Below are positions 1 through 7,999 of a DNA stretch of 64,000 bases, one piece after another. Position 1 is the first letter of the stretch; each line of letters starts with the position of its first letter. Location of the stretch: positions 1,364,001 to 1,428,000 of the forward strand of contig NZ_RKRA01000001.1 of the NCBI RefSeq assembly GCF_003814705.1. The letters are read 5' to 3'. This stretch comes from Georgenia muralis (GTDB taxonomy: Bacteria > Actinomycetota > Actinomycetes > Actinomycetales > Actinomycetaceae). The notes beneath the pieces were generated by a model that was given only the letters and a program-made list of their open reading frames with translations, had not been told where the DNA came from and did no database searches. The translations under genes and the position numbers were made by a program.

Positions 1-348
1 GGGGCGCTGGCCGAGCACCTCCCGCAGACGCGCTGGACCGTGCCGACCGGCGGCTTCTACACGTGGGTGACGCTCCCCGACGGTCTCGACGCCCAGGCCA
101 TGCTTCCCCGCGCCGTCACCAACCTCGTCGCCTACGTCTCGGGCACCGCGTTCTACGCCGACGGGCAGGGCCGGGACCACATGCGCCTGTCGTTCTGCTA
201 CCCGACGCCCGACCGCATCCGCGAGGGCGTACGCCGGCTCTCGACGGTCATCCACGCCGAGAGCGAGCTCGTGGACATGTTCGGCACGCACCCGCACGCC
301 CGCCGAGACGACGACGGCGTGGAGACGCCGTCGCCGGACCAGATCTGA
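1..348 (+). CDS. PLP-dependent aminotransferase, C-terminal part (truncated by window edge)
   Basis: The frame is open from base 1 to the TGA at 346-348, so only the last 115 codons are present. They carry the small-domain features of fold-type I aminotransferases of the MocR/2-aminoadipate transaminase kind: a GGFYTWVTLP stretch, then HMRLSFCYPTPDRIREGVRRL near the end, where the conserved arginine of RLSF binds the substrate carboxylate. The PLP lysine lies outside the window. A D-Ala-D-Ala ligase-like gene follows after 13 bp, so the two may be co-transcribed. The family assignment is good; the substrate cannot be told from this fragment. Confidence 0.8.
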   Translation, partial: GALAEHLPQTRWTVPTGGFYTWVTLPDGLDAQAMLPRAVTNLVAYVSGTAFYADGQGRDHMRLSFCYPTPDRIREGVRRLSTVIHAESELVDMFGTHPHARRDDDGVETPSPDQI

Positions 349-361
349 CGATCGGAGAGCG

Positions 362-1336
362 ATGTCCCAGCACACGCACGAGCCCAGCGGCGCGGCAGGC
401 GGCCCGCTGACCGTCGCCATCCTCGCCGGGGGCCTCTCGCACGAGCGGGACGTCTCCCTGCGCTCCGGACGACGGGTCGCCGGGGTCCTGCGCGACCAGG
501 GCGTCCACGTGGAGGTCCTCGACGTCGACTCGTCGCTGATCCCCACCCTGGAGGCCATGCGGCCGGACGTCGTGTGGCCGCTCGTGCACGGCTCCACGGG
601 CGAGGACGGCTCGCTCCAGGACCTCCTGAGCCTGCTCGGCGTGCCGTTCGTGGGCACGGACGCCACGGGCTGCCGGCGCGCGTCGCTCAAGCCGGTCGCG
701 AAGTCGCTCCTCGCCGCCGTGGGGGTCGCCACGCCCGTGCACGTGGCGCTGCCCCAGGCGCTCTTCCGCGAGGTGGGGGCGCAGCGGGTCCTGGCCGCCG
801 TCGTCGCCCGGCTCGGCCTGCCCCTGGTGGTCAAGCCCGCCGGCGGCGGCTCCGCGCTCGGGGTCACCGTGGTCACCGACGCCCGCGAGCTGCCCGAGGC
901 CATGGTCGACTGCTTCGCCTACGGCGACGTCGCCCTCATCGAGCGCGCGGTCTCCGGCACCGAGGTCGCCGTCTCGGTGGTGGACACCGGTGACGGCCCG
1001 CGGGCGCTCCCTCCGGTCGAGATCGTCACCGACGGTCCCTACGACTACGACGCCCGGTACAACGCCGGCCGGAGCGAGTACTTCGTGCCCGCGCGGCTCG
1101 ACGACCCCGGGGCGGCCGCCGTCGCCGACCTCGCGGTCACCGTGCACACGACGCTGGGGCTCCGTCACCTCTCGCGGACGGACATGATCCTCGACGAGGC
1201 GGGAACGGCCTGGTTCCTCGACGCCAACGTCGCCCCTGGCATGACCGAGACCTCGCTCTTCCCACAGGCGGCCCAGGCCGCCGGGCACCCCGAGCAGCTC
1301 TACCTCGCGATCGTCCGCGCCGCCCTCGCGGGCTGA
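362..1336 (+). CDS. D-alanine-D-alanine ligase-like ATP-grasp protein
   Basis: A 324-residue ATP-grasp ligase of the Ddl family, which joins two D-alanines for peptidoglycan. Visible motifs are GGLSHERDVS (23-32) and HGSTGEDG (76-83), typical of the Ddl N-terminal domain. Also present are the ATP-binding VKPAGGGSALGV (157-168), the substrate loop YDYDARY (227-233) and the metal-binding end DANVAPGMTETSLFP (287-301). The usual E-x-N of the last motif is D-A-N here, a conservative change. Start: ATG 362 preceded by a GGAG-like site. It sits beside parAB, as in many Micrococcales, and may be a second ligase rather than the housekeeping Ddl, so no gene symbol is given. Confidence 0.85.
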   Translation: MSQHTHEPSGAAGGPLTVAILAGGLSHERDVSLRSGRRVAGVLRDQGVHVEVLDVDSSLIPTLEAMRPDVVWPLVHGSTGEDGSLQDLLSLLGVPFVGTDATGCRRASLKPVAKSLLAAVGVATPVHVALPQALFREVGAQRVLAAVVARLGLPLVVKPAGGGSALGVTVVTDARELPEAMVDCFAYGDVALIERAVSGTEVAVSVVDTGDGPRALPPVEIVTDGPYDYDARYNAGRSEYFVPARLDDPGAAAVADLAVTVHTTLGLRHLSRTDMILDEAGTAWFLDANVAPGMTETSLFPQAAQAAGHPEQLYLAIVRAALAG

Positions 1337-1382
1337 GCACCCCGCGGGCCCGTCCCGAGGCGGGTTCGCCGCACGCGGGCGG

Positions 1383-1425
1383 CGACGCCGGCGGTCCCGC
1401 CCCACGCGGGACCGGTCCGGCGTCG
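1383..1425. terminator. Bidirectional hairpin between ddl-like gene and parB
   Basis: A long inverted repeat: CGACGCCGG (1383-1391) pairs with CCGGCGTCG (1417-1425), and the inner arms GGTCCCGC and GCGGGACC enclose a 5-base loop. It lies between two convergent genes, the expected place for a shared terminator. No T-tract is present, which is common in GC-rich actinobacteria. Confidence 0.75.
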
Positions 1426-1451
1426 CAGCTACCGGGCCTGCCGGCGCCGGG

Positions 1452-2843
1452 TCAGTCCCGGTCCGTCACGAGCTGGGCCTCGCCGGGAGCGAGGACCTCG
1501 AGAATCCTGTTGAGGTCCTCGACGCTGGCGAACTCGATGGCGATCCGGCCCTTGCGCTGCCCGAGGTTGACCTTGACCCGCGTGTCGAGCCGGTCCGCCA
1601 GCCGGGTCGCGAGGCGGTTGAGCGCCTCGGTGTGCTCCCCGGCCCGGGGACGACGCCGCATCTCCGGTGCCACCGGCTCATCACCAAGGGCGACGATCTC
1701 CTCCGTGGCGCGCACGCTGAGACCCTCGGCGACGATCTTCTGCGCCAGGCGCTCCATCGCGCCGCCGTCGGAAAGGCCCAGGAGAGCCCTGGCGTGCCCC
1801 GCCGAGAGCACGCCGGCGGCCACCCGACGCTGGACGAGCGGGGGGAGCTTGAGCAGCCGGAGCGTGTTCGAGATCTGCGGACGAGACCGGGCGATCCGCG
1901 CCGCGAGCTCGTCGTGGGTGCACCCGAAGTCCTCAAGCAGGGCCTGGTAGGCGGCCGCCTCCTCGAGCGGGTTGAGCTGGGCCCGGTGGAGGTTCTCGAG
2001 CAGCGCGTCCCTGAGCAGGTCGCCGTCACCGGTGTCCCGGATGACCGCCGGGACGGTGTCGTTGCCCGCCAGCCGGGACGCGCGCCAGCGACGCTCGCCC
2101 ATGATGAGCTCGTACCGGACGTCCCCGCCGTCGACCGGCTCCCGCAGGGGGCGGACGACGATCGGCTGGAGGACCCCGACCTCGCGGATGGACGCCGCCA
2201 GCTCCTCGAGCTCCTCCTCGTCGAAGACCTGACGGGGCTGCCGGGCGTTACGGACGACCTGGCCGACGGGGATCTCCGCGAAGGTGGCGCCGGGCACCGG
2301 GACGAGGCCGTCGATCTCCTCACCGGCCGCCTCGGCGACGGGCTCGGTGACGGCGGCACCCCCGGTTTCTGTCCCCAGATCGGGGGGCGATGAGGCGGCC
2401 GTGTCGACGCGTGCCACCGTCGGGTCAGCCGACCCGGCGGCCGGCGTCTCGTCGATGGCCGCGACGCTGCTCGGCCCGGTGCCGTCCGGTTCTGTGCCGG
2501 TGCCCCGCTGGGGAGCCGGGCGTCGGGGCGTGCCCTCGGTCGGCACGCTGGACGACGCCGCCCGGCTGACGTTCTTGCTGCCCGGACCGCTGGGGTCGGC
2601 AGGGGTCTTGCGACGCGTCGAGCTCTTGGCCTTCGACCGTGCCGACGGCGCCATGAGTGCCCGGGCCGCGGTCTGTGCCGCGGAGGGTCCGCTCGACGGA
2701 GCCGGCGGGTCCCCGACCTCGTCACCGGAACCCGCTGTGGCTGGGAAGAAGACGTCGACCGGTCGGGGACTCACCGTCGGAGCAGGTCCCGTCGGGATGA
2801 GTGCACCGATGCCTCGGCCCAGCCCCCTGCGCTTCTCCGACAT
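1452..2843 (-). CDS. parB: Chromosome partitioning protein ParB (long-linker form)
   Basis: A 463-residue ParB CTPase/DNA-clamp that loads at parS and spreads along origin DNA. The N-terminus [17 protein letters not shown] is the ParA-stimulating peptide. An Ala/Pro/Ser/Thr-rich low-complexity stretch of about 165 residues follows (20-185). The ParB N domain begins near 187, with the CTP-binding box GERRWRAS (249-256). Then come the helix-turn-helix ([11 protein letters not shown]) and a C-terminal dimerisation domain. The linker makes the protein longer than most actinobacterial ParBs. Start: ATG at 2843 overlaps the parA stop by one base (TGATG), so the two are translationally coupled. An in-frame upstream extension inside parA was discarded. 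Confidence 0.96.
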   Translation of the reverse strand: MSEKRRGLGRGIGALIPTGPAPTVSPRPVDVFFPATAGSGDEVGDPPAPSSGPSAAQTAARALMAPSARSKAKSSTRRKTPADPSGPGSKNVSRAASSSVPTEGTPRRPAPQRGTGTEPDGTGPSSVAAIDETPAAGSADPTVARVDTAASSPPDLGTETGGAAVTEPVAEAAGEEIDGLVPVPGATFAEIPVGQVVRNARQPRQVFDEEELEELAASIREVGVLQPIVVRPLREPVDGGDVRYELIMGERRWRASRLAGNDTVPAVIRDTGDGDLLRDALLENLHRAQLNPLEEAAAYQALLEDFGCTHDELAARIARSRPQISNTLRLLKLPPLVQRRVAAGVLSAGHARALLGLSDGGAMERLAQKIVAEGLSVRATEEIVALGDEPVAPEMRRRPRAGEHTEALNRLATRLADRLDTRVKVNLGQRKGRIAIEFASVEDLNRILEVLAPGEAQLVTDRD

Positions 2844-3862
2844 CAGTTCTCCTTCTCGACGGCGGACGCCATCTGGCTGTTGGTGGGGGTCGAGGCGCGC
2901 TGAGCGATCTCCTGGGCGGCCTCGAGGTAGGCCAGCGCACCGCTGGACCCACGGTCGTACGTCAGGACGGTCTGCCCGTAGCTGGGTGCCTCGGAGATGC
3001 GCACCGACCGCGGGATCGACGCCTCGAGGGTCTCCGCCGGAAAGTGCTCGCGGACCTCGGAGGCGACCTCGTGAGCGAGGTTCGTGCGCTTGTCGAACAT
3101 CGTCAGGAGGATCGTCGACACGTGTAGATCGGGGTTCAGATGGCCGCGGATGAGCTCGATGTTCTTCAGGAGCTGGCTGAGCCCCTCGAGCGCGTAGTAC
3201 TCGCACTGGATCGGGATGAGCACCTCCCGGGCGGCGACGAACGCGTTGATGGTGAGCAGACCCAGGCTCGGGGGGCAGTCGATGATGACGTAGTCGACGC
3301 GGTCGTCGCCGCTCTCACGACCCAGGTAGGCCTGGATCGCATTCCGCAGCCGGTTCTCCCGCGCCACCATCGAGACGAGCTCGATCTCCGCACCGGAGAG
3401 GTCGATCGTCGCCGGAGCCACGAGGAGTCCCGGAATGTCCTTGCACTCCTGGATCACGTCCTCCATCGGCACGTCGTCGATGACGACGTCATAGATGGAC
3501 GCGACGCCGGCGTGGTGGTCGATCCCCAGGGCGGTCGACGCGTTCCCCTGGGGGTCGTTGTCGATGACGAGGACGTTGAGGCCGCCGGTCGCGAGGGCCG
3601 CCGCGATGTTCACCGTGGTCGTGGTCTTGCCGACGCCGCCCTTCTGGTTCGCGACGGTGAGGATTCGCGTCTCGGCCGGCCGTGGGAAGGTCACACCCTG
3701 CAGCCTGATGCGCCGACGGGCGTCCTCGGCGAGCTGTGCCGCCAGGGGCGTGGTCTCGTCGGCGTCCGGCACGGAGCGGAGGAGTGCGCTCCTGCGCCGG
3801 TCGTCACCGCTCTGACCTGCGTTGATGCCATCCGGCAGACTTGACTTGTGCTGCTGAGGCAC
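2843..3862 (-). CDS. parA: Chromosome partitioning ATPase ParA (Soj)
   Basis: A 339-residue deviant Walker-A ATPase that drives segregation of ParB-parS complexes. The motif KGGVGKTT (74-81) and the following DNDPQGNAS (101-109) are diagnostic, and [13 protein letters not shown] is the Walker B region. There is an N-terminal extension of about 65 residues before the ATPase fold, as is usual in actinobacterial Soj proteins. It is the first gene of the parAB pair. Its promoter must lie in the large parS-containing interval upstream (3863 onward), so ParB spreading from parS could affect its own transcription (inference). Confidence 0.96.
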   Translation of the reverse strand: MPQQHKSSLPDGINAGQSGDDRRRSALLRSVPDADETTPLAAQLAEDARRRIRLQGVTFPRPAETRILTVANQKGGVGKTTTTVNIAAALATGGLNVLVIDNDPQGNASTALGIDHHAGVASIYDVVIDDVPMEDVIQECKDIPGLLVAPATIDLSGAEIELVSMVARENRLRNAIQAYLGRESGDDRVDYVIIDCPPSLGLLTINAFVAAREVLIPIQCEYYALEGLSQLLKNIELIRGHLNPDLHVSTILLTMFDKRTNLAHEVASEVREHFPAETLEASIPRSVRISEAPSYGQTVLTYDRGSSGALAYLEAAQEIAQRASTPTNSQMASAVEKEN

Positions 3863-3946
3863 AGCGCCCCCTCCAGTGTGTGACGTGGGTCGGGGCCCAT
3901 CGTAACGGCGCCGGACGCATCTCCTCGGACCCGGTCGGCGCGTCGT

Positions 3947-3960
3947 GTTTCACGTGAAAC
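3947..3960. promoter_or_regulatory. parS site 1 (perfect)
   Basis: GTTTCACGTGAAAC, exact match to the 14-base parS palindrome; the flanking bases give TGTTTCACGTGAAACG. It lies 85 bp upstream of the parA start. Confidence 0.93.
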
Positions 3961-4123
3961 GCGGTGCCGGTCAGGTCCCCGCCGCGTCCGCCGTCAATGA
4001 CCGGCGCGCAGAGGAGGCGTGCGGCCGGGTGCCGGACGAGGCGCTGCCTCATCTCGTTGAATCTGTTCACCATGGCCGCCCAGCCGCCGTTGCCCGCCGC
4101 TCGTCGTCCGCCGAGTACCAGAT

Positions 4124-4137
4124 GTTCCACGTGAAAC
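4124..4137. promoter_or_regulatory. parS site 2 (one mismatch)
   Basis: GTTCCACGTGAAAC: one half-site base differs from parS; the central CACGTG core is intact. Confidence 0.85.
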
Positions 4138-4372
4138 GCTTGCCTGCACTCTTCCGACACCCCGCTCTCGCCCACCGCCGAGGGTTTCCAGATGGCCCGT
4201 CGGGGAGGGCGTGGGCGGGATGACCCCGCCGTCGAGTGCGCCGATTGCTGCATCATTCTTGCCGAATCGGTCAGGCGTGGGGATGGAGCCAGGCTCCAGA
4301 GCGGGCCCGCCTGTGCCAGCGTCCTCAGGACAGCCTGCCGCCAGGAGTGTCTGCGTCAGGATCTTCTGCCCG

Positions 4373-4386
4373 CTTTCACGTGAACA
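4373..4386. promoter_or_regulatory. Degenerate parS-like site
   Basis: CTTTCACGTGAACA: keeps TTTCACGTGAA but has three outer mismatches. It sits at the head of the ~150-bp repeated unit, so it may be a decayed copy. Confidence 0.45.
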
Positions 4387-4448
4387 GGACGAACGCCCAC
4401 CGGCGCACAATCATTCGGGCTTCTACCTACCGTTCGGCAGTGCTCGCA

Positions 4449-4462
4449 GTCTCACGTGAAAC
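4449..4462. promoter_or_regulatory. parS site 3 (one mismatch)
   Basis: GTCTCACGTGAAAC, one mismatch. It lies exactly 150 bp from the perfect site at 4599, at the same place in the duplicated unit. Confidence 0.85.
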
Positions 4463-4598
4463 GACGGCAGGACACTCGCACATCGTCCAGACCCATATCT
4501 GCCGGTCCTCAGATCCTGTGAGGTTCGACGTAATACAGAACGAAAGACCGCCGGTTCGTACCATTCGAGCTTCTGCCTACCCGGCAGCACTGCTGGCA

Positions 4599-4612
4599 GT
4601 TTCACGTGAAAC
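4599..4612. promoter_or_regulatory. parS site 4 (perfect)
   Basis: GTTTCACGTGAAAC, exact parS, within the second copy of the ~150-bp unit. Confidence 0.93.
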
Positions 4613-4890
4613 AACGGCGGCTTGCTGGCACAACCTCCGGATCTAAGGATGTCGGTCCGCTGGTCCTGTGTGGTTCCAGGTAAAACCAAGACGAAGGGAG
4701 CCGGGAGTTGCCGGGGTCCATGGCCCAGAAGCCGGGCGTGCCAATCGGAGTTGCTCGGCGCACGCCGAATGATCGTCTACAAGCAGGGCAGAACTCACAT
4801 CGCGAGGCCCATCGAATTCCACTTCGGAGCGCCAAGCACACCCTCCTTTGGAAATAGGCGAGCTGGAGAGGGGCCGGAAGGTACCAGCAG

Positions 4891-4958
4891 GGACCGGGAG
4901 GGAACGGAAGGGAACGGCAGGGAACGGCAGGGAACGGCAGGGAACGGCAGGGAACGGA
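4891..4958. repeat. 10-bp tandem repeat (GGAACGGCAG)
   Basis: Four exact copies of GGAACGGCAG at 4911-4950. Imperfect copies flank them on the left (4891 and 4901) and right (4951). Purine-rich on the plus strand. It lies inside the parS field with no gene nearby. Confidence 0.9.
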
Positions 4959-5064
4959 CCACGCTAAGCCGCAATGTGTGAAATCGGCCTGCCAACGACC
5001 GTCACAGTCACACCGGAGGTCCTCGCCGCAGTCGGACGGTGGAGCGAGAGGCCTTGAAGACACC

Positions 5065-5078
5065 GTTTCACGTGAAAC
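5065..5078. promoter_or_regulatory. parS site 5 (perfect)
   Basis: GTTTCACGTGAAAC, exact parS, about 100 bp beyond the 10-bp tandem repeat. Confidence 0.93.
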
Positions 5079-5329
5079 GAGCGCATACCTGAAAGCCCCA
5101 CCACCGTGCACATCCGGCGAGAGCGGGCGTTCCTAAAGAATCCGTACCGACCGCGCCGCGCACACTCGGTCCGGAGCTCGCCAGATTTGGAGACTCGCCA
5201 CGACGTTGCCCCCCGCCGTCGTCTCTGTGTCACGGGGGTGCTGCGAAGGCCACGAGCCCCACGTTCCGCATCGCCGGTGCGCCGAACAGGGATATGTCGG
5301 CGATCGTCCACCGGCACGGTCCAGCTCCA

Positions 5330-5343
5330 GTTTCACGTGAAAC
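5330..5343. promoter_or_regulatory. parS site 6 (perfect)
   Basis: GTTTCACGTGAAAC, exact parS. Confidence 0.93.
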
Positions 5344-5741
5344 GCCGGAGTTCTCCGACCCCTCGACTTCCCCCATCGAGGCACATGTGTGATCTCGCAG
5401 TCCCCGCGCCATGCTACGGCGCCCGACCAGAAGGGCGACCTGGGCACGCTCACCCAACTGGGCAACCATAGACGCGCCGGCGAGGATGAAGTTTGCCTGG
5501 AAGGTATCGTGAACGACGAAGCGACGTGACTCACCCGCGCGTGGCCGGCGAGGGGTCGGCGGGGGGTGAGGCGCTGCTTCGCTGGCACGAGTTCGCACGA
5601 GTTCACACGCAAGAGCCCACTCGTTGTGTCGGACGGGCTGACGACTCATACCGCGCAGCACACCAAACCCAACGACCCACACCTTTCGCGTGCCATGCGC
5701 CCGCCGGAGATTCCCGGCTCCCGCGCGCTCATAGCACCGTC

Positions 5742-5755
5742 GTTCCACGTGAAAC
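5742..5755. promoter_or_regulatory. parS site 7 (one mismatch)
   Basis: GTTCCACGTGAAAC, the same one-base variant as the site at 4124. Confidence 0.85.
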
Positions 5756-5879
5756 CCCGTGCCTGTGCACGGGAGAATCGCATAGTTGATCATCGTGACA
5801 GCATCGACTTCCGGGGCTTCCCCGCCGCCCGCGCACGTCGCCCCGAAGCCGACGGTGAAGGAACCGGCCACGGCCGACA

Positions 5880-5893
5880 GTTTCACGTGAAAC
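5880..5893. promoter_or_regulatory. parS site 8 (perfect)
   Basis: GTTTCACGTGAAAC, exact parS. Confidence 0.93.
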
Positions 5894-6144
5894 CCACAGT
5901 TTCTGTACGCATGCCACGGCGCGGGAAATACCACGACCCTCGGCGCGGGCTGCTCGAGCGAGGTGAGTTTCGCGACCATCTGGATGTGTACCTCCGACCG
6001 ATCAGCCGCCCGCCTACCACGCGAGAGCGTTGTCGGTCACCAGGCGCGGGGCCGCCCTCCTGGTGCATCTACCAGCCGCGGGGACAGCATCGACGAAAGC
6101 CATCGAGAACCCGCCGCCGGCGGGGCTGAAACGAGGTCCGCCGG

Positions 6145-6158
6145 GCTTCACGTCAAAC
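6145..6158. promoter_or_regulatory. Degenerate parS-like site
   Basis: GCTTCACGTCAAAC: two mismatches, one in the CACGTG core, so ParB binding would be weak. Confidence 0.4.
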
Positions 6159-6646
6159 CACCCCCCGATCTCTGGCTCCCGGGCGGGGTGCCCCACGGCG
6201 AGGCCACGCGGCGCGTACCGCGATCATGACGGCGACACCACGACGCGACCGCTCAGCACGGACCCCGGCCGCATCGTCGGCACCTCGGAGTAGTTGCAGG
6301 ACGTCGTCCACAAGGACCCAGGCCTCCGACTGCGTGGACATGTCGACGCCTCTGGTCTGCCGGCTCGGCGCGGTGTAACGATCGGGTGGCGGTGCGCCCG
6401 CTCGCAGGAACAGCGTCGCGGCCGCGGTGCACCTGCGGACGAACGCCGGGGACCGCCGCAGGCGAACCGACCAGCTATGGTCGGATCGATCGGGGAACTG
6501 CATCCTCCAGATCGGCTGCTACCAGCTCCGCGCGTCGACCGGCGTGCTCATCTTCGTGCCGCAGCGAGCCGCACCTGACTGACCCTCCCGCAGAACCGGC
6601 CTGCGACGGGGACCTGACCGAACACGACCCACCTGCCCTGACGCGC

Positions 6647-6660
6647 ATTTCACATGAAAC
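6647..6660. promoter_or_regulatory. Degenerate parS-like site
   Basis: ATTTCACATGAAAC: two mismatches, one in the core. It lies 90 bp downstream of the rsmG stop. Confidence 0.4.
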
Positions 6661-6749
6661 CGTGACGGGTAGGCCGGTCGAGCCGCCATTGGCTGTCCGA
6701 TGCTGGCCTGAGGTTACCGCTCAGGGTCCGGGCTAAATGCGAATGATTC

Positions 6750-7394
6750 TCAACTACTCCTGGTGACCTGAACGATCCTCGCCGTCGCCTCGAGCGGCAG
6801 GCCGGTCACCGTCTCCACCCGTGTCGAGCTCGCGCCCAGCTTGCGCAGGACGTACCGCGCCTCGTGCAGCTCCTCCTCGGCGCGTCTGCCCTTGAGAGCG
6901 AGGAGCTCACCGCCTGGACGGACCAACGGCATCGCCCACCGCGCCAGCTTCTCCAGCGCGGCCACTGCACGTGCCGTCACCACGTCGAAGGTCTGCCGGC
7001 CGTGAAGCTCTTCCGCCCTGGCGTGATGGATCCTCACGTTGTCCAGGCCGACCTCCTCGGCCACGTCGTCCAGCCACGCGACCCGCCTCTCCATCGGCTC
7101 GACGAGGTGCACCGTGGTGTCCGGCCGCATGATCGCCAGCACGACGCCCGGGAACCCCGCTCCAGTGCCGATATCGGCCACCTCGGCGTCGCTCGGGACG
7201 AACGCCGAGACGGCGGCGGAGTTCAGCAGGTGCCGCGACCACAGTCTCGGCACCTCGCGCGGGCCGATGAGGCCCCGGAGCTCACCCTCGGCGACGAGCA
7301 TCTGGGCGAAGTGCTCGATCGGCGCCCACGCGAGGCCGAAGAACGCCCTCAGCTCGTCGGTCGCTCCCTCGGCCTCCTCGACCTGTTCCGACAT
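6750..7394 (-). CDS. rsmG: 16S rRNA (guanine-N7)-methyltransferase RsmG
   Basis: A 214-residue class I SAM-dependent methyltransferase of the GidB/RsmG family, which methylates G527 of 16S rRNA (E. coli numbering). The glycine-rich SAM loop ADIGTGAGFPG is at 73-83. LVEPMERRVAWL and VTARAVAALEKL are typical RsmG segments. Start: ATG at 7394, giving MSEQVEEAEG; an upstream in-frame extension would overlap the preceding gene. It begins 10 bp after the jag stop and is the last gene of the rpmH-rnpA-yidD-yidC-jag-rsmG series. Confidence 0.95.
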   Translation of the reverse strand: MSEQVEEAEGATDELRAFFGLAWAPIEHFAQMLVAEGELRGLIGPREVPRLWSRHLLNSAAVSAFVPSDAEVADIGTGAGFPGVVLAIMRPDTTVHLVEPMERRVAWLDDVAEEVGLDNVRIHHARAEELHGRQTFDVVTARAVAALEKLARWAMPLVRPGGELLALKGRRAEEELHEARYVLRKLGASSTRVETVTGLPLEATARIVQVTRSS

Positions 7395-7404
7395 GCTCGG
7401 GAGC

Positions 7405-7938
7405 TCAGGCGGGACGGATGACGACGTACCGGTTCGGTTCGACGCCCTCCGAGTCGCTGACCAGGCCGGCGGCGGCAACGACGTCGTGGATGACCTTCCG
7501 CTCGAACGGGTTCATCGCGGGCAGGGACACCCTCTCGCCCGACGCCCGCACCCGGGCCACCGCGTCGTTGCCGACGGCCGTGAGCTCGGCCTTGCGGGCC
7601 TTGCGGTACCCGGCGATGTCGAGCATGAGGCGGCTCCGCTCGCCGGTCTTGGCCTGCACGGCCAGACGGGTCAGCTCCTGCAGCGCGTCGAGCACCTCGC
7701 CGTCGTCACCCACGAGGCGCTTGAGCCACCGGCCGCCGTCCTCCTCGGAGACGATGTCGACCGCCGCCCGCCCGTGGTCCACGTCGATGTCGATGTCGCC
7801 GTCGAGATCGGCGATGTCGAGAAGCTCCTCGAGGTAGTCCGCGGCGACCTCACCCTCGTCCTCGAGCCGCTTGATCGTCTCGGGCGCTGCGCCCCGCTGC
7901 GGGGTCACCTTCTCGTCCTCGCTCACGCTGGTCCTCAT
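7405..7938 (-). CDS. Jag/KhpB-type KH-R3H RNA-binding protein
   Basis: A 177-residue protein with a KH domain (about 50-115, DIDIDVDHGRAAVDIVSEED...) and a C-terminal R3H domain (NPFERKVIHDVVAA at 143-156). This is the SpoIIIJ-associated (Jag/KhpB) arrangement. Such proteins bind RNA and are nearly always encoded after yidC. The N-terminal Jag_N domain of Firmicutes is replaced by a short acidic segment. Start: ATG 7938 (MRTSVSEDEK), 61 bp after the yidC stop; a GTG four codons later is an alternative. The precise role in actinobacteria is not established. Confidence 0.88.
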   Translation of the reverse strand: MRTSVSEDEKVTPQRGAAPETIKRLEDEGEVAADYLEELLDIADLDGDIDIDVDHGRAAVDIVSEEDGGRWLKRLVGDDGEVLDALQELTRLAVQAKTGERSRLMLDIAGYRKARKAELTAVGNDAVARVRASGERVSLPAMNPFERKVIHDVVAAAGLVSDSEGVEPNRYVVIRPA

Positions 7939-7999
7939 CTCGGTTGCGGGTCCGTCGTCGCGGACCGGGATCTGGGAAGTCGGGCCGTCGGGCGGCGCG

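Larger units (their letters stand above)
4382..4690. repeat. Imperfect direct duplication of ~150 bp, each copy with a parS
   Basis: The stretch from 4382 is repeated from about 4532. CATTCGGGCTTCTACCTAC (4412) aligns with CATTCGAGCTTCTGCCTAC (4562). The parS sites at 4449 and 4599 fall at the same offset, and GTCCTCAGATCCTGTGAGG (4505) aligns with GTCCGCTGGTCCTGTGTGG (4653). The copies have diverged noticeably, so the duplication is not recent. Confidence 0.7.
3863..6749. other. Gene-free interval with parS field (partition region)
   Basis: About 2.9 kb between parA and rsmG, both transcribed leftward, with no convincing gene in either direction. The open frames here lack family features and carry peptides such as FHVKR or VSRET, which are translations of parS. 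It contains eight 14-mers matching GTTTCACGTGAAAC with at most one mismatch, three weaker ones, an imperfect ~150-bp duplication and a 10-bp tandem repeat. A probable centromere-like loading zone for ParB. The coding-potential judgement is by eye. Confidence 0.8.

Noticed and set aside
3945..6578. Many 60-250-codon open frames in the parS interval
   Set aside because: No family motifs or consistent ribosome sites, and overlapping frames in both directions; several only translate the parS palindrome (FHVKR, VSRET).
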